A DNA stretch of 25,699 nucleotides. Source: Bacteroidota bacterium. Lineage in GTDB: Bacteria > Bacteroidota > Bacteroidia > Chitinophagales > Chitinophagaceae. The notes below the pieces were generated by a model. The model was not told the DNA's origin and did no database searches. It saw only the letters and a program-made list of their open reading frames with translations. Below, one piece after another: positions 1 through 8,317 of the stretch. Numbering within the stretch: the stretch's first letter is position 1; the number at the start of each line of letters is the position of its first letter. Made by a program: the position numbers and the translations under genes. The stretch spans positions 1 through 25,699 of the forward strand of contig JAEWJV010000327.1 in NCBI GenBank assembly GCA_023386395.1, in the 5' to 3' direction.

Positions 1-207
1 GGCAGTAACAGCATTTAATTTTTTGCCAATTGCAATACAATCTTCCACACCGGCCACCGGCACCACTTTTTCTGCACCGTTATATAAAGCCGTTGCAATG
101 GTTGATGTTGCACGAAAAACATCTATAATTACTACAATACTGTTGTCAACATCATATAAATCAAGCAGGCGCGGCGAAAGCAATGTGTGCAATACGGGTT
201 TTTGCAT
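1..207 (-). CDS. comB: 2-phosphosulfolactate phosphatase (ComB-like), 3' part outside window
   Basis: The first 69 codons are visible; the rest lies beyond the left edge. The N-terminus contains VVIIDVFRATSTIATAL at about residues 25-41, which matches the start of the ComB family (2-phosphosulfolactate phosphatase, a Mg-dependent enzyme that makes sulfolactate from phosphosulfolactate in the coenzyme M route). It is followed by NGAEKVVPV, also typical. The ATG at 205-207 is the only plausible start: an in-frame TAA lies a few codons upstream, and the residues between the ATG and the conserved block match the family's usual N-terminal length. Many Bacteroidota carry comB without the other coenzyme M genes, so the physiological substrate is uncertain. 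The gene is divergent from the DUF5606 gene. A consensus -7 box sits only 5 nt before the ATG. Confidence 0.85.
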   Translation of the reverse strand, partial: MQKPVLHTLLSPRLLDLYDVDNSIVVIIDVFRATSTIATALYNGAEKVVPVAGVEDCIAIGKKLNAVTA

Positions 208-212
208 GGGCG

Positions 213-245
213 CAAAGGTAAGGGCCTGACTTAAATCCTTTCCAA
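213..245 (-). promoter_or_regulatory. Bacteroidota-type promoter for the comB-like gene
   Basis: Read on the minus strand, TACCTTTG (213-220) is a perfect match to the Bacteroidota -7 consensus TAnnTTTG. A TTG at 243-245 could serve as the -33 element, with a slightly long 22-nt spacer. Only 5 nt separate the -7 box from the ATG, so transcription would begin at or next to the start codon, giving a leaderless mRNA. Confidence 0.5.
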
Positions 246-255
246 GGAAGGATTT
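233..255. repeat. imperfect palindrome in the comB/DUF5606 divergent region
   Basis: AAATCC (233-238) pairs with GGATTT (250-255), and inside it TTCC pairs with GGAA with one bulged T. It lies between the two divergent promoters and overlaps the putative comB -33 element. It resembles a worn copy of the neighbouring palindrome at 310-330, but the relationship is only suggestive. Confidence 0.35.
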
Positions 256-309
256 ACAGTTCCTGAAAATTTAAAATTGTTAAGTTAAGTGTAAGAACTT
301 GCCATAAAG

Positions 310-330
310 CCCCTTTCTCATGGAAAGGGG
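310..330. repeat. REP-like palindrome with TTGGGGAT tail
   Basis: CCCCTTTC (310-317) and GAAAGGGG (323-330) form a perfect 8-bp stem with a 5-nt TCATG loop, followed directly by TTGGGGATAGG. From memory, intergenic palindromes of the form CCCCTTTC...GAAAGGGG with a TTGGGGATgAGG-like tail occur dispersed in many Bacteroidota genomes. A copy count in this genome would decide whether it is a repeat family member. It does not act as a terminator for any visible gene. Confidence 0.5.
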
Positions 331-360
331 TTGGGGATAGGCTTTCTTTAATTTATCTTG
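331..360 (+). promoter_or_regulatory. probable promoter of the DUF5606 gene
   Basis: TTG (331-333) and TATCTTG (354-360) are separated by 20 nt. This resembles the Bacteroidota -33 TTTG and -7 TAnnTTTG boxes, with one T missing in the -7 box. The start codon at 380 leaves a short leader of about 12-15 nt. The TTG belongs to the tail of the palindrome at 310-330, so the repeat appears to contribute the -33 element. Confidence 0.5.
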
Positions 361-379
361 CACCACTCAAAAATTTTAT

Positions 380-988
380 ATGGAATACAGTAAGCTTATT
401 TCTGTTACGGGTTTGCCGGGATTATTTGAATTGGTTGCCAGCAAAAATGACGGTGCTATTGTGCGGTCACTGGATGATAAAACCACCAGGTTTGTTTCAT
501 CACGCATACATAATTTTTCGCACCTGGAAAGTATTGAAGTTTATACCGAAGGTGATAATGTAAACCTTGCTGATGTTTTTCTTGCTATGAAAAACAGCGG
601 TGAAGCGCTGCCTAATGAAAAAGAAGCGCCTGCTGTAAAAAAATATTTTGAAAAGGTTTATCCAACCATGGACTTTGAGCGTGTGTATTCAAGTGATATG
701 AAGAAAATGGTGAAATGGTTTGATGTGCTAAGCAAGAATGACATTGAAATAAAGGTGAGCGAAGAAACACCGGAGGGCGAAGAGGGAGAGGAAACAGAAG
801 AAAAACCAGATCCCAATAAACAGCCGGAAGAAAAGCCAAAGGTAGAAGAGCCTGTTGCAACGCCTGCTGTGGAAGCAAAGCCTAAAAAAGCAAAAGCGGC
901 AAAGGCCAAAAAAGAAGAACCCGAATCTGAAGATGCAGCAGCGGAAAGTAAGCCGAAGGTTGCAAAAAAGAAGGCTGCGAAGAAGTAA
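380..988 (+). CDS. DUF5606 domain protein with Lys/Ala/Glu-rich tail
   Basis: A 202-residue protein without signal peptide or membrane helix, so probably cytoplasmic. Residues 1 to about 125 match the conserved Bacteroidota DUF5606 module: LISVTGLPGLFELVASK at the start, then VNLADVFLAM, and RVYSSDMKKMVKWFDVL near the end. The function of this family is unknown. From about residue 128 the protein changes to a low-complexity tail rich in Glu, Pro, Lys and Ala, first acidic and then strongly basic, ending KVAKKKAAKK. Such tails resemble histone-H1-like or ribosome-associated extensions and could bind nucleic acid, but that is inference. It seems to have its own promoter and stands 200 bp upstream of the peptidase gene. 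Confidence 0.85.
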   Translation: MEYSKLISVTGLPGLFELVASKNDGAIVRSLDDKTTRFVSSRIHNFSHLESIEVYTEGDNVNLADVFLAMKNSGEALPNEKEAPAVKKYFEKVYPTMDFERVYSSDMKKMVKWFDVLSKNDIEIKVSEETPEGEEGEETEEKPDPNKQPEEKPKVEEPVATPAVEAKPKKAKAAKAKKEEPESEDAAAESKPKVAKKKAAKK

Positions 989-1194
989 CGCAGTCAGGCG
1001 CTTCAATAGCGCAGGGCAATAGCGGAATTAAATGTTGATTAGGAAACTACAGTTGCAGTGCGCCTGCAATTAACCCCGGATAGATGGTACAACCGTAATG
1101 CCATCTGTATTGCAGCCGCCCGTCAACAAATATATATAAGTACTTATATAATCGCGCCACTGCATTGATTTTTGATTTTTAAATTTTTGATTTG
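989..1194. other. intergenic region with several hairpins and an 18-bp palindrome
   Basis: No credible gene is present. On the plus strand there are: GCGCT/AGCGC (998-1002/1008-1012); TTGCAG/CTGCAA with a TGCGC loop (1053-1058/1064-1069); AGATGG/CCATCT extended by U-G and A-U pairs (1082-1089/1099-1106); and a perfect 18-bp palindrome TATATAAGTACTTATATA at 1133-1150. The last ends 44 nt before the peptidase start and could be an operator. The first hairpin lacks a T-run, so it is a weak terminator candidate for the DUF5606 gene. Confidence 0.45.
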
Positions 1195-2910
1195 ATGTTA
1201 ACCGCAGATATAAAAAAAACAGATCGTCATTTTGTTCCTGAAGATTTTAAAGTAACCACGTGGGATGCGCTGGAGCCTTATTTTAAAGATTTACTGGACA
1301 GAAATATTGATTCGAAAGAAGTGCTGGAACAATGGCTGAAGGATATGAGTGAGCTGGAAGCTGTTGTGAGTGAAGATGCATGCTGGCGGCAGATCAGGAT
1401 GACCTGCGATACAACTGATAAGTCGCTGGAGGAAGCATTTACTTATTTCTGCATGGAAATTCAGCCGAAACTGCAACCTTATGCAGATGCACTGAATAAA
1501 AAGCTTATTAATTCGCCGTTTACACACGAACTGGATAAAGACAAATATTTTACTTACCTGCGTAATGTGCGCAAAAACATTGAACTGTTTCGCGAAGAAA
1601 ATATTCCATTGCAGGCTGAATTAAGCGTGATGCAGCAACAGTTTGGCGTTATTACCGGCGCTATGACGGTGGAAGTAAAAGGGCAGGAATATACTTTACA
1701 ACAGGCGTCAAAATTTTTGCTGGAGCATGACAGGGATTTGCGTGAAGAAGTGTACCGCAAAATACAGGAACGCAGAAAGCAGGATAAAGATACTTTGAAT
1801 GATCTTTATACAAAGCTTGTTGAAAAGCGCGACCAGGTGGCCAGGAATGCCGGCTTTTCCAATTACCGCGATTACAAGTTTGTTGATTTAGGCCGCTTTG
1901 ATTATACAAAAGAAGACTGCTTTAATTTTCACGAAGCAGTGAAGCTGCACGTGCTGCCGCTGGTAGCAACTATCAATCAGCATAAAAAAGAAAAATTAGG
2001 GCTTGATGTTTTAAGGCCGTGGGATACTGAGGCCGAACCTGCAAACGTAAAGCCGTTGCATCCTTTTAATACGGGTAAAGAATTGCTGGAAAAATCTGAA
2101 AAATGCTTTTCAGCATTAAATCCCTTCTTTGCTGATTGTTTAAATAAGATGGACCAACTCGGCCATCTTGATTTGGAAAGCCGTAAAGGCAAAGCGCCGG
2201 GCGGTTATAATTGCCCGCTGGCAGAAAGCGGCGCGCCATTCATTTTTATGAATGCTGCAGGGCAAATGGATGATGTAACAACCATGGTGCACGAAGGCGG
2301 CCATGCTGTGCATTCTTTTCTTGCGCATCCTTTGGAATTGAGTGCGTTCAAAGAATACCCGATGGAAATTGCAGAAGTTGCCAGCATGGCAATGGAACTT
2401 TTTACCATGGACAAATGGGATGTATTTTTTGATAATGCAGAAGAACTGAAACGTGCCAAAGAACACCAGCTTGAAAGGGTAATAACCATCTTTCCCTGGA
2501 TTGCAACGATTGATAAATTCCAGCATTGGATATACGAACATCCGCAGCATACTGTCGAAGAAAGAACGGAAGCATGGATGCGTATTTTAAATGAGTTTTC
2601 TACTAATACTGTTGATTTTTCCGGCCTGGAAGAATACAGGAAAATAAGCTGGCAGCGCCAGTTGCATTTATTTGAAGTGCCATTTTATTACATTGAATAC
2701 GGCATTGCCCAGTTAGGCGCTATTGGCTTATGGATGCAATACAAAAAGAATCCGGAACAGGCATTAAATAATTATATTAAAGCATTGAGTTTGGGCGGCA
2801 CAAAAACACTCCCGGAATTATATGAAGCTGCTGGTTTAAAGTTTGATCTTTCTCCTGCGCATATAAAAACATTGATGGAGTTTGTGAAAGAAGAAATGGA
2901 TAAACTATAA
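1195..2910 (+). CDS. M3 family oligoendopeptidase (PepF/thimet-like)
   Basis: A 571-residue zinc metallopeptidase of family M3, close to the usual length of oligoendopeptidase F. It is expected to degrade short peptides in the cytoplasm. The zinc-binding HEXXH motif is HEGGH at residues 366-370 within TMVHEGGHAVHSF, and the third ligand is probably E394 in EIAEVASMAMELF, at the spacing expected for M3. The N-terminal two thirds is the helical lobe, and the C-terminus continues through YYIEYGIAQLGA, typical of the clan. There is no signal peptide. The start is the ATG at 1195; an in-frame TTG just before it is less likely. The gene is monocistronic as far as visible and ends at a strong terminator shared with the convergent receptor gene. 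Confidence 0.93.
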   Translation: MLTADIKKTDRHFVPEDFKVTTWDALEPYFKDLLDRNIDSKEVLEQWLKDMSELEAVVSEDACWRQIRMTCDTTDKSLEEAFTYFCMEIQPKLQPYADALNKKLINSPFTHELDKDKYFTYLRNVRKNIELFREENIPLQAELSVMQQQFGVITGAMTVEVKGQEYTLQQASKFLLEHDRDLREEVYRKIQERRKQDKDTLNDLYTKLVEKRDQVARNAGFSNYRDYKFVDLGRFDYTKEDCFNFHEAVKLHVLPLVATINQHKKEKLGLDVLRPWDTEAEPANVKPLHPFNTGKELLEKSEKCFSALNPFFADCLNKMDQLGHLDLESRKGKAPGGYNCPLAESGAPFIFMNAAGQMDDVTTMVHEGGHAVHSFLAHPLELSAFKEYPMEIAEVASMAMELFTMDKWDVFFDNAEELKRAKEHQLERVITIFPWIATIDKFQHWIYEHPQHTVEERTEAWMRILNEFSTNTVDFSGLEEYRKISWQRQLHLFEVPFYYIEYGIAQLGAIGLWMQYKKNPEQALNNYIKALSLGGTKTLPELYEAAGLKFDLSPAHIKTLMEFVKEEMDKL

Positions 2911-2924
2911 ATTTTTTTTCAGCC

Positions 2925-2965
2925 AAAGAAAAACCCGGAAGTTATATGCTTCCGGGTTTTTCTTT
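2925..2965. terminator. bidirectional rho-independent terminator
   Basis: A perfect 17-bp stem (2925-2941 with 2949-2965) closes a 7-nt loop, TTATATG. Its core is ACCCGGAAG/CTTCCGGGT flanked by A-rich and T-rich arms, so it has a U-tract in either direction. It sits between the convergent M3 peptidase and TonB receptor genes and should stop transcription from both. Confidence 0.92.
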
Positions 2966-3002
2966 ATAGCAGGATATAACTGAACACAGCAATTAATCGA
3001 TA

Positions 3003-5159
3003 TTAAAGGCTCCATCTTACAGAGAAATTAATTACGCGGCCATCAATTGGCGCCCATAGCTTGTGAAAGATTGGATTATTAATAGTTCCATCATAAATCT
3101 TTCCATATTTATTTTGCCGGAAGTCCAACAGGTTTTCGCCGTTCAATACGAAACTCCAATGATTGATGGTATAATTAAACATCAGCGCAATCAATGTATA
3201 ATTTTTTACTGGTTTATAATTTTCATCCAGCTGGGCTGCTATTACCGAGCTCTCAATGCCTGCTTTAAAATGATTGCTGAATTCATATAAAAAAGTTGCG
3301 GCGAAATTATTGCGGGGTGTGATGTATGGATGCGGATGTAACATATTATACCGTTGCCTTACATCTGTATAAACATAAGCCAGGTATAGTTCCATGTTTT
3401 CAAAATTTAGTCTTGCATAGGTTTGACTGCCGGTGGTTTGAAGGCTTTTATTAGCATTCAACAAATACACATGATCAACATTTGTTGAGCTATCGTAAAC
3501 CGGATGCGAGATATTGGTATAAAAAAATGACTGGTTAATAACAAGTGCAACAGCACCGGTTTTTTTATTAAAATTTATATCAGCATTAATACCCTGCGAT
3601 AATTCAGCATCAGGTTTTTTACTTACGGTTATTTTATTAAGATCTGTTTCAGGATCAACATAATTAATTATAACCGGAATTTTATAACCTAAACCACCAT
3701 TAATTCTTGCTGTAACAGCATTACTGAACTTATACATAAAAGATAATCTTGGCAAAGGGAAAAATTTATAGTCGGAATGATGATCTTCCCTTATACCAGC
3801 CTCAATAGTGAGTTTATTTAATGGCCGCCATGTTGCCTGCGCAAATGCACCAATGGTTGCGTAATTATAATTATCAAGGGCGGTAATTGCCGGCGTTTTG
3901 TTTTTGAAAATGTCGCCATTAAAATTCAAGCCTGCAACAAAATCGGCTTTGGCAGATTTATATAGGTAAGAAATTTCAGAATAATAGATGGTTTGGCCGG
4001 CATTAAATAAATAATACTTTGTTGCAGTATTTTGTGTTAGAAAACTGCTGCTGAACTTAACTGAAAGATTGCTGTTTTGAGAGAAATTATATTGCCAGTT
4101 AGCATTGGCATTGTGCCTTTGCATTTGGTTGTTTACAAAATATAAAGAATCATTTTGCTTATCAGAAAAATATTGCATGCTGCCGCCTTCACGCCGGTCA
4201 AATGTTCCTGTATAACTTAAGGTGAGTGTTGATTTGTGATTGAAATAAAAAATAAATTTTGGGTGTATAACTGTGCTGTGAACATTTGGCACATCACTCA
4301 ACCCGTCTTTATCAATATCGTTTTGTTTTTGAAATGTTTGGGCGGCAAAAAAACTTAAGCCAACTGTTTTAAAACGTTGCGCATAATAACCATTCAAATT
4401 AGTTTCATTTAATGTTGTTTGATTGGCTGTAAAGCTCAACGCAGGTTTTTCTGCCGGGATTTTGCTCACAAGATTTATAATGCCGCCAATAGCATCGCCA
4501 CCATATAAAGTAGAGGCAGAACCTTTTATAATTTCTATTTGCTTAAGATCAAGTGGCGGGATTTGCATTACACTAAAATTTTGAGACAGGCCGCCAAACA
4601 AGGGTAAGCCATCTTTTAGTATTTGCGTATATCTTCCGTTTAAACCTTCAATTCTTGCATAGGTGTTGCCTGAACTTGCCGAGACCTGTTGCATTTGTAC
4701 GCCCGCTATATCACCTAATATGCTTGCAATGTTTCCGGGTTTAATGCCGTTTTCTTCTTCCAAGTCTTCCTTCCCAATAACTTCAACCCTTGTAGGAATA
4801 TTTTCTATACGCGAATTGGTACGCACAGACGAGACGGTGACATCTTCTTCCTGTGCAACGGCAGGAAATAAAAAAACCGTATCTGCATTGTTGCGTTGCG
4901 GTAAAGTAAATACACTGTCTTTATTTATATAACCTACAAACGAAATATGCAATTCAACCGTATTGCCATTAATACCATTCAATTCAAATTCACCGTTTGC
5001 ATTAGATGATGTGAAAGGATGCTGCGTAATAGTTATAGTTGCGCCTGCTAAAGGCTTATGGCTTTCAGCATCTGCCACAAAGCCTTTAAAAAATTTTTGT
5101 GCGGATAATGATAAATTAAAACAGCAGAGGGTTAATAAAAACACTGCTATAAATTTCAT
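3003..5159 (-). CDS. TonB-dependent outer-membrane receptor
   Basis: A 718-residue receptor. Residues 1-20 are a signal peptide (MKFIAVFLLTLCCFNLSLSA). Residues about 23-105 are a carboxypeptidase-regulatory-like beta-sandwich (FKGFVADAESHKPLAGATI ... SFVGY). A plug domain follows at about 118-235, with RIEGLNGRYTQILKDGLPL and IEIIKGSASTLYGGDAIGGIINL. The rest is a beta-barrel ending in NFSVRWSL. The domain layout and length resemble siderophore, haem or cobalamin receptors rather than the ~1000-residue SusC type, and no SusD partner is present. It transports an unknown ligand across the outer membrane using TonB energy. The hydrolase gene lies 79 bp upstream on the same strand and may be co-transcribed. 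The 3' end is protected by the terminator at 2925-2965. Confidence 0.9.
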   Translation of the reverse strand: MKFIAVFLLTLCCFNLSLSAQKFFKGFVADAESHKPLAGATITITQHPFTSSNANGEFELNGINGNTVELHISFVGYINKDSVFTLPQRNNADTVFLFPAVAQEEDVTVSSVRTNSRIENIPTRVEVIGKEDLEEENGIKPGNIASILGDIAGVQMQQVSASSGNTYARIEGLNGRYTQILKDGLPLFGGLSQNFSVMQIPPLDLKQIEIIKGSASTLYGGDAIGGIINLVSKIPAEKPALSFTANQTTLNETNLNGYYAQRFKTVGLSFFAAQTFQKQNDIDKDGLSDVPNVHSTVIHPKFIFYFNHKSTLTLSYTGTFDRREGGSMQYFSDKQNDSLYFVNNQMQRHNANANWQYNFSQNSNLSVKFSSSFLTQNTATKYYLFNAGQTIYYSEISYLYKSAKADFVAGLNFNGDIFKNKTPAITALDNYNYATIGAFAQATWRPLNKLTIEAGIREDHHSDYKFFPLPRLSFMYKFSNAVTARINGGLGYKIPVIINYVDPETDLNKITVSKKPDAELSQGINADINFNKKTGAVALVINQSFFYTNISHPVYDSSTNVDHVYLLNANKSLQTTGSQTYARLNFENMELYLAYVYTDVRQRYNMLHPHPYITPRNNFAATFLYEFSNHFKAGIESSVIAAQLDENYKPVKNYTLIALMFNYTINHWSFVLNGENLLDFRQNKYGKIYDGTINNPIFHKLWAPIDGRVINFSVRWSL

Positions 5160-5238
5160 ACAAAAATTTGCATGAAATTATTTACTGTGTACGAAACTTC
5201 AGTTTATTTCTTACACACAGCAAAAAATAATCGCGGCA

Positions 5239-6477
5239 TTAATTGGTATGTGGAGGATGAAAAGCAATGGGCACGGATTCACTTTGCTGCAAATTTTCAT
5301 TATCGCATTCAACAGGCGATGCTTTTATCAGTTCATCATACGTTATATCATCTTCGTTCTTATCAATTTCTACAAATTTTTGACTTTTATCGCCATTACG
5401 CACCCGGTTAAAAAAGCAAATGGCTTTTTGTATGCGGTAAAGCGCTCTCTGGTCTGTTGAAGGGCTTTCTTCGAATATGCCATGTTTGCCATAAGTAACA
5501 TATAACTCCACAGGAATGCCTGGAAACTTATGTATAAGCCGTTGATAAATAAGTTTACTTCCTGTAAAACTGCCATAGGCACCATTGGCACAATTAAAAG
5601 GATAACTTTTTTCAAGCGGAACAATAGAATCATCAATGCCATGAAAAGCTATCATTGGCACTCTATCGCCGGTGGCTTTAATATAAGCGGTGTCTTTAAT
5701 TCCGCCCCAGTTATTAAACAGTCCAGCAATTTTATATTTATCGGTAAACGAATTTCCATACGTGTTGTATAATCCTAATTTTTCTTTTGCTTTTGGTATA
5801 ACTGCATTTAATTCTTTCTGGTTCATGTAAGAGAGGTTTACTGCAGTAATAGCGCCGGCGCTGTAGCCTCCCACATATAAATATCTTTTATCAATATTAA
5901 AGTTATCTGCATAATGGGCGATGTACCGCATGGCGGCATCAGCATCCTGTATTGAACGATATACAGCAAAATCCAGCGAATCGCTAAGGCCTTTACGGCA
6001 GGGGCTGGTTAAAACAATATTGCAGGCCCCGTCAAAACAGAAGCCCTTGCAATATTTTTTCTCATCCCCCGGCGCCCAGCCTAGCCTGTAATCTATGGCT
6101 GCCACCACGTAACCTCTCTTGGCAAATTCCATACATTCATTTGCAATCAATGTTCTGCAGCCAGCCCTGAAACCGCCTCCATGTATTAATAATATAAATG
6201 GCTGTTTATAATTGCCGTTTGCAAAAATATTTTCCTTCTTAATATTTTTGGGTAAGGGGGCTGCTGAATAAACTGTCATATACAAATCAACTTTTCCTCT
6301 TGCAGCTAAATAAGTATTTCTAACAGTGGAAAAAACATAATCCATTTTATATATCTGCGAAGAAGTAAAGCATGAATCTTCTTTAAAACAATTGCCCGAC
6401 ATATCTGCAAAAGACTGTGACATCACTGTTGAGTAAATGAAAAACAGCATCACAGCGGAAATGATTTTTTTTCTCAT
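5239..6477 (-). CDS. secreted cysteine-rich alpha/beta hydrolase (carboxylesterase-like)
   Basis: A 412-residue exported hydrolase. The start is set at the ATG giving MRKKIISAVMLFFIYSTVMS, a good signal peptide; an upstream in-frame ATG at 6498 would spoil it. The fold is an esterase/lipase: the oxyanion-hole motif HGGG is at residues 99-102, the nucleophile elbow GYSAG has Ser206, the acid is Asp282 or Asp283 in FHGIDDSIVP, and the base is His332 in YGKHGIF. It carries about eleven cysteines, four of them clustered in an insertion (about 143-160, YCKGFCFDGAC then PC) after the YRLG strand, suggesting disulfides in the periplasm or outside the cell. It lies 79 bp upstream of the TonB receptor gene on the same strand. 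The substrate cannot be told from sequence; carboxyl esters of carbohydrates or a ligand of the receptor are possible. Confidence 0.82.
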   Translation of the reverse strand: MRKKIISAVMLFFIYSTVMSQSFADMSGNCFKEDSCFTSSQIYKMDYVFSTVRNTYLAARGKVDLYMTVYSAAPLPKNIKKENIFANGNYKQPFILLIHGGGFRAGCRTLIANECMEFAKRGYVVAAIDYRLGWAPGDEKKYCKGFCFDGACNIVLTSPCRKGLSDSLDFAVYRSIQDADAAMRYIAHYADNFNIDKRYLYVGGYSAGAITAVNLSYMNQKELNAVIPKAKEKLGLYNTYGNSFTDKYKIAGLFNNWGGIKDTAYIKATGDRVPMIAFHGIDDSIVPLEKSYPFNCANGAYGSFTGSKLIYQRLIHKFPGIPVELYVTYGKHGIFEESPSTDQRALYRIQKAICFFNRVRNGDKSQKFVEIDKNEDDITYDELIKASPVECDNENLQQSESVPIAFHPPHTN

Positions 6478-6700
6478 TAAAACAATTTTAGCTGCCAAAT
6501 AATCAGAAATAATTTATTGTAATAATAATTTTAATGTATGGTATAATCTGGTTTGGGGTTAAACCCTCAGCGATTGATTAATCAGTTTAATCTGGCACGA
6601 ATATAAAACGTAAAAAATAAATTCATTTTCACGTGCGCTTTCTTTATAAGGATTGAATCAGTAATTAACATATTGCGCAAGCCTGATGTTTTAATACCAG

Positions 6701-6732
6701 ACATGCACCCTTTAAAAACTACAAATGCATGT
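6701..6732. repeat. inverted repeat downstream of glpK
   Basis: ACATGCA (6701-6707) and TGCATGT (6726-6732) are perfect 7-bp inverted arms with an 18-nt AT-rich loop, immediately after the glpK stop. There is no clear T-run after it on the minus strand, so it is at best a weak transcription stop or mRNA 3'-end structure. The rest of the 6478-6739 spacer holds a TGATTAATCA palindrome (6575-6584) flanked by two copies of TAATCTGG (6544-6551, 6588-6595), possible regulatory sites for the hydrolase gene. Confidence 0.35.
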
Positions 6733-6739
6733 AATATTT

Positions 6740-8230
6740 TCAACCTTTGCTCCATGTCGTAACAGCCTTAATGGCACGCTCCCATCCTTTTATTAAATCA
6801 TTTTTTTGGGAAGCCTGCATTTGCGGATCAAATGTTTTTTCAATTTGCCATTGACCGCTTATTTCATTCATATCTTTCCAATAACCAACGGCAAGCCCTG
6901 CCAGGTATGCAGCGCCAAGCGCCGTAGTTTCCGTGATAACGGGCCTGATAACTTTTGTTCCGAGTATATCGCTCTGAAATTGCATCAGTAAATCATTGGC
7001 GGTGGCGCCGCCATCAACACGCAGTTCTCTTACTTCAATATTAGCGTCTGTCTGCATGGCTTCAATCAATTCCATTGTTTGATAAGCGATGCTTTCCAAC
7101 GCAGCCCTTGCAATATGTGCAGATGTTGTGCCGCGTGTAATGCCAACAATAGTGCCCCTGGCGTGCTGGTTCCAGTAAGGTGCGCCCAGGCCTGCAAAAG
7201 CGGGAACAAGATAAACTCCATCGCTTGTTGATGTTTGCATGGCAAGTTTTTCCACATCGGCAGAATTTTGTATCACGTGTAAACCATCGCGTAGCCATTG
7301 CACTACTGCACCTGCAATAAACACGCTGCCTTCCAGCGCATATAGAGTTTTGCCATTAACCTGCCAGGCAATGGTTGTAAGTAAATTATTGTTTGAGATA
7401 ACAGGTTTTTCGCCGGTATTCATAAGCATAAAACAGCCGGTGCCATACGTGTTTTTTATCATGCCCGGCTGTGTGCACATCTGGCCAAACAAAGCTGCCT
7501 GCTGATCGCCGGCAATGCCGGCAACGGGAATGTTTTTAGCAGATAAAACATTTTCTGTATGACCATAGATTTCACTGCTGCTTTTTACATCGGGCAACAT
7601 AGATTTTGGTATGTTGAATAAAGCAAGTAATTCTTCATCCCATTGCAGTGAATGAATATTGAAGAGCATTGTTCTTGAAGCATTGGTAACATCAGTTACA
7701 TGCACTTTGCCCTGCGTAAGGTTCCATAACAACCAGCTATCAATTGTACCGAAACATAGTTCATTGTTATCAGCTTTGCTTCTTGCATCTTTTACATTAT
7801 CCAATATCCATTTAAGCTTGGTTGCAGAAAAATAAGCGTCGATGATCAAACCGGTTTTTTGCTGAATGGAGGATGTGTATTTTTCTTTCAGGGAATCACA
7901 ATAATCAGCAGTCCTTCTGTCCTGCCACACAATAGCATTGCATAATGGCCTGCCGGTTTTCCTGTCCCAAACCACCGTTGTTTCTCTCTGATTGGTGATG
8001 CCGATAGCTGCAATATCATTCACCGTTAAACTAGCTTTGCTTATGGCTTCTGCTGCTGTACCAAGTTGCGTGCTCCATATTTCTGTGGCATCATGTTCAA
8101 CCCAGCCGGGCTGCGGAAATATTTGCTTGAACTCTTTTTGCGCAACAGAAACAATATTCCCGTTTTTATTAAAGATGATTGAACGTGAACTGGTAGTACC
8201 CTGGTCGAAAGACAAAATGTATTGTGACAT
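6740..8230 (-). CDS. glpK: glycerol kinase
   Basis: A 496-residue FGGY-family kinase, the usual size for GlpK, which phosphorylates glycerol to sn-glycerol 3-phosphate with ATP in the cytoplasm. The first phosphate loop is [12 protein letters not shown] (7-18). Glycerol contacts are visible: R82-E83 in [12 protein letters not shown]133 in [13 protein letters not shown], and the catalytic D242 in [22 protein letters not shown] (100-108) and the C-terminal [18 protein letters not shown] are also diagnostic of GlpK among FGGY kinases. No glycerol facilitator or glycerol-3-phosphate dehydrogenase gene is adjacent. The DUF1684 gene lies 87 bp upstream on the same strand. Its -10 region has TATCTTG on the minus strand shortly before the ATG but no matching -33 box. 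Confidence 0.97.
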   Translation of the reverse strand: MSQYILSFDQGTTSSRSIIFNKNGNIVSVAQKEFKQIFPQPGWVEHDATEIWSTQLGTAAEAISKASLTVNDIAAIGITNQRETTVVWDRKTGRPLCNAIVWQDRRTADYCDSLKEKYTSSIQQKTGLIIDAYFSATKLKWILDNVKDARSKADNNELCFGTIDSWLLWNLTQGKVHVTDVTNASRTMLFNIHSLQWDEELLALFNIPKSMLPDVKSSSEIYGHTENVLSAKNIPVAGIAGDQQAALFGQMCTQPGMIKNTYGTGCFMLMNTGEKPVISNNNLLTTIAWQVNGKTLYALEGSVFIAGAVVQWLRDGLHVIQNSADVEKLAMQTSTSDGVYLVPAFAGLGAPYWNQHARGTIVGITRGTTSAHIARAALESIAYQTMELIEAMQTDANIEVRELRVDGGATANDLLMQFQSDILGTKVIRPVITETTALGAAYLAGLAVGYWKDMNEISGQWQIEKTFDPQMQASQKNDLIKGWERAIKAVTTWSKG

Positions 8231-8317
8231 AAAGCAATATTTATGCGCGTCAAGATAAAACTAAATGCGAATAAATCTTGTTTAGCCACCGATGCGCGAA
8301 TACATCAAAACATATTG

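Noticed and set aside
728..1006. Minus-strand frames rich in Phe, Leu and Cys opposite the DUF5606 tail.
   Set aside because: They are the antisense reading of the Lys/Glu/Ala-rich tail; low-complexity antisense frames stay open by composition.
2140..2550. A 136-codon minus-strand frame.
   Set aside because: It is the reverse-strand shadow of the M3 peptidase active-site region; no motif or start context supports it.
6544..6595. Two copies of TAATCTGG 44 bp apart with a TGATTAATCA palindrome between them.
   Set aside because: The repeats are short and AT-rich and too far from the hydrolase start to call an operator with confidence; only noted in the spacer description.
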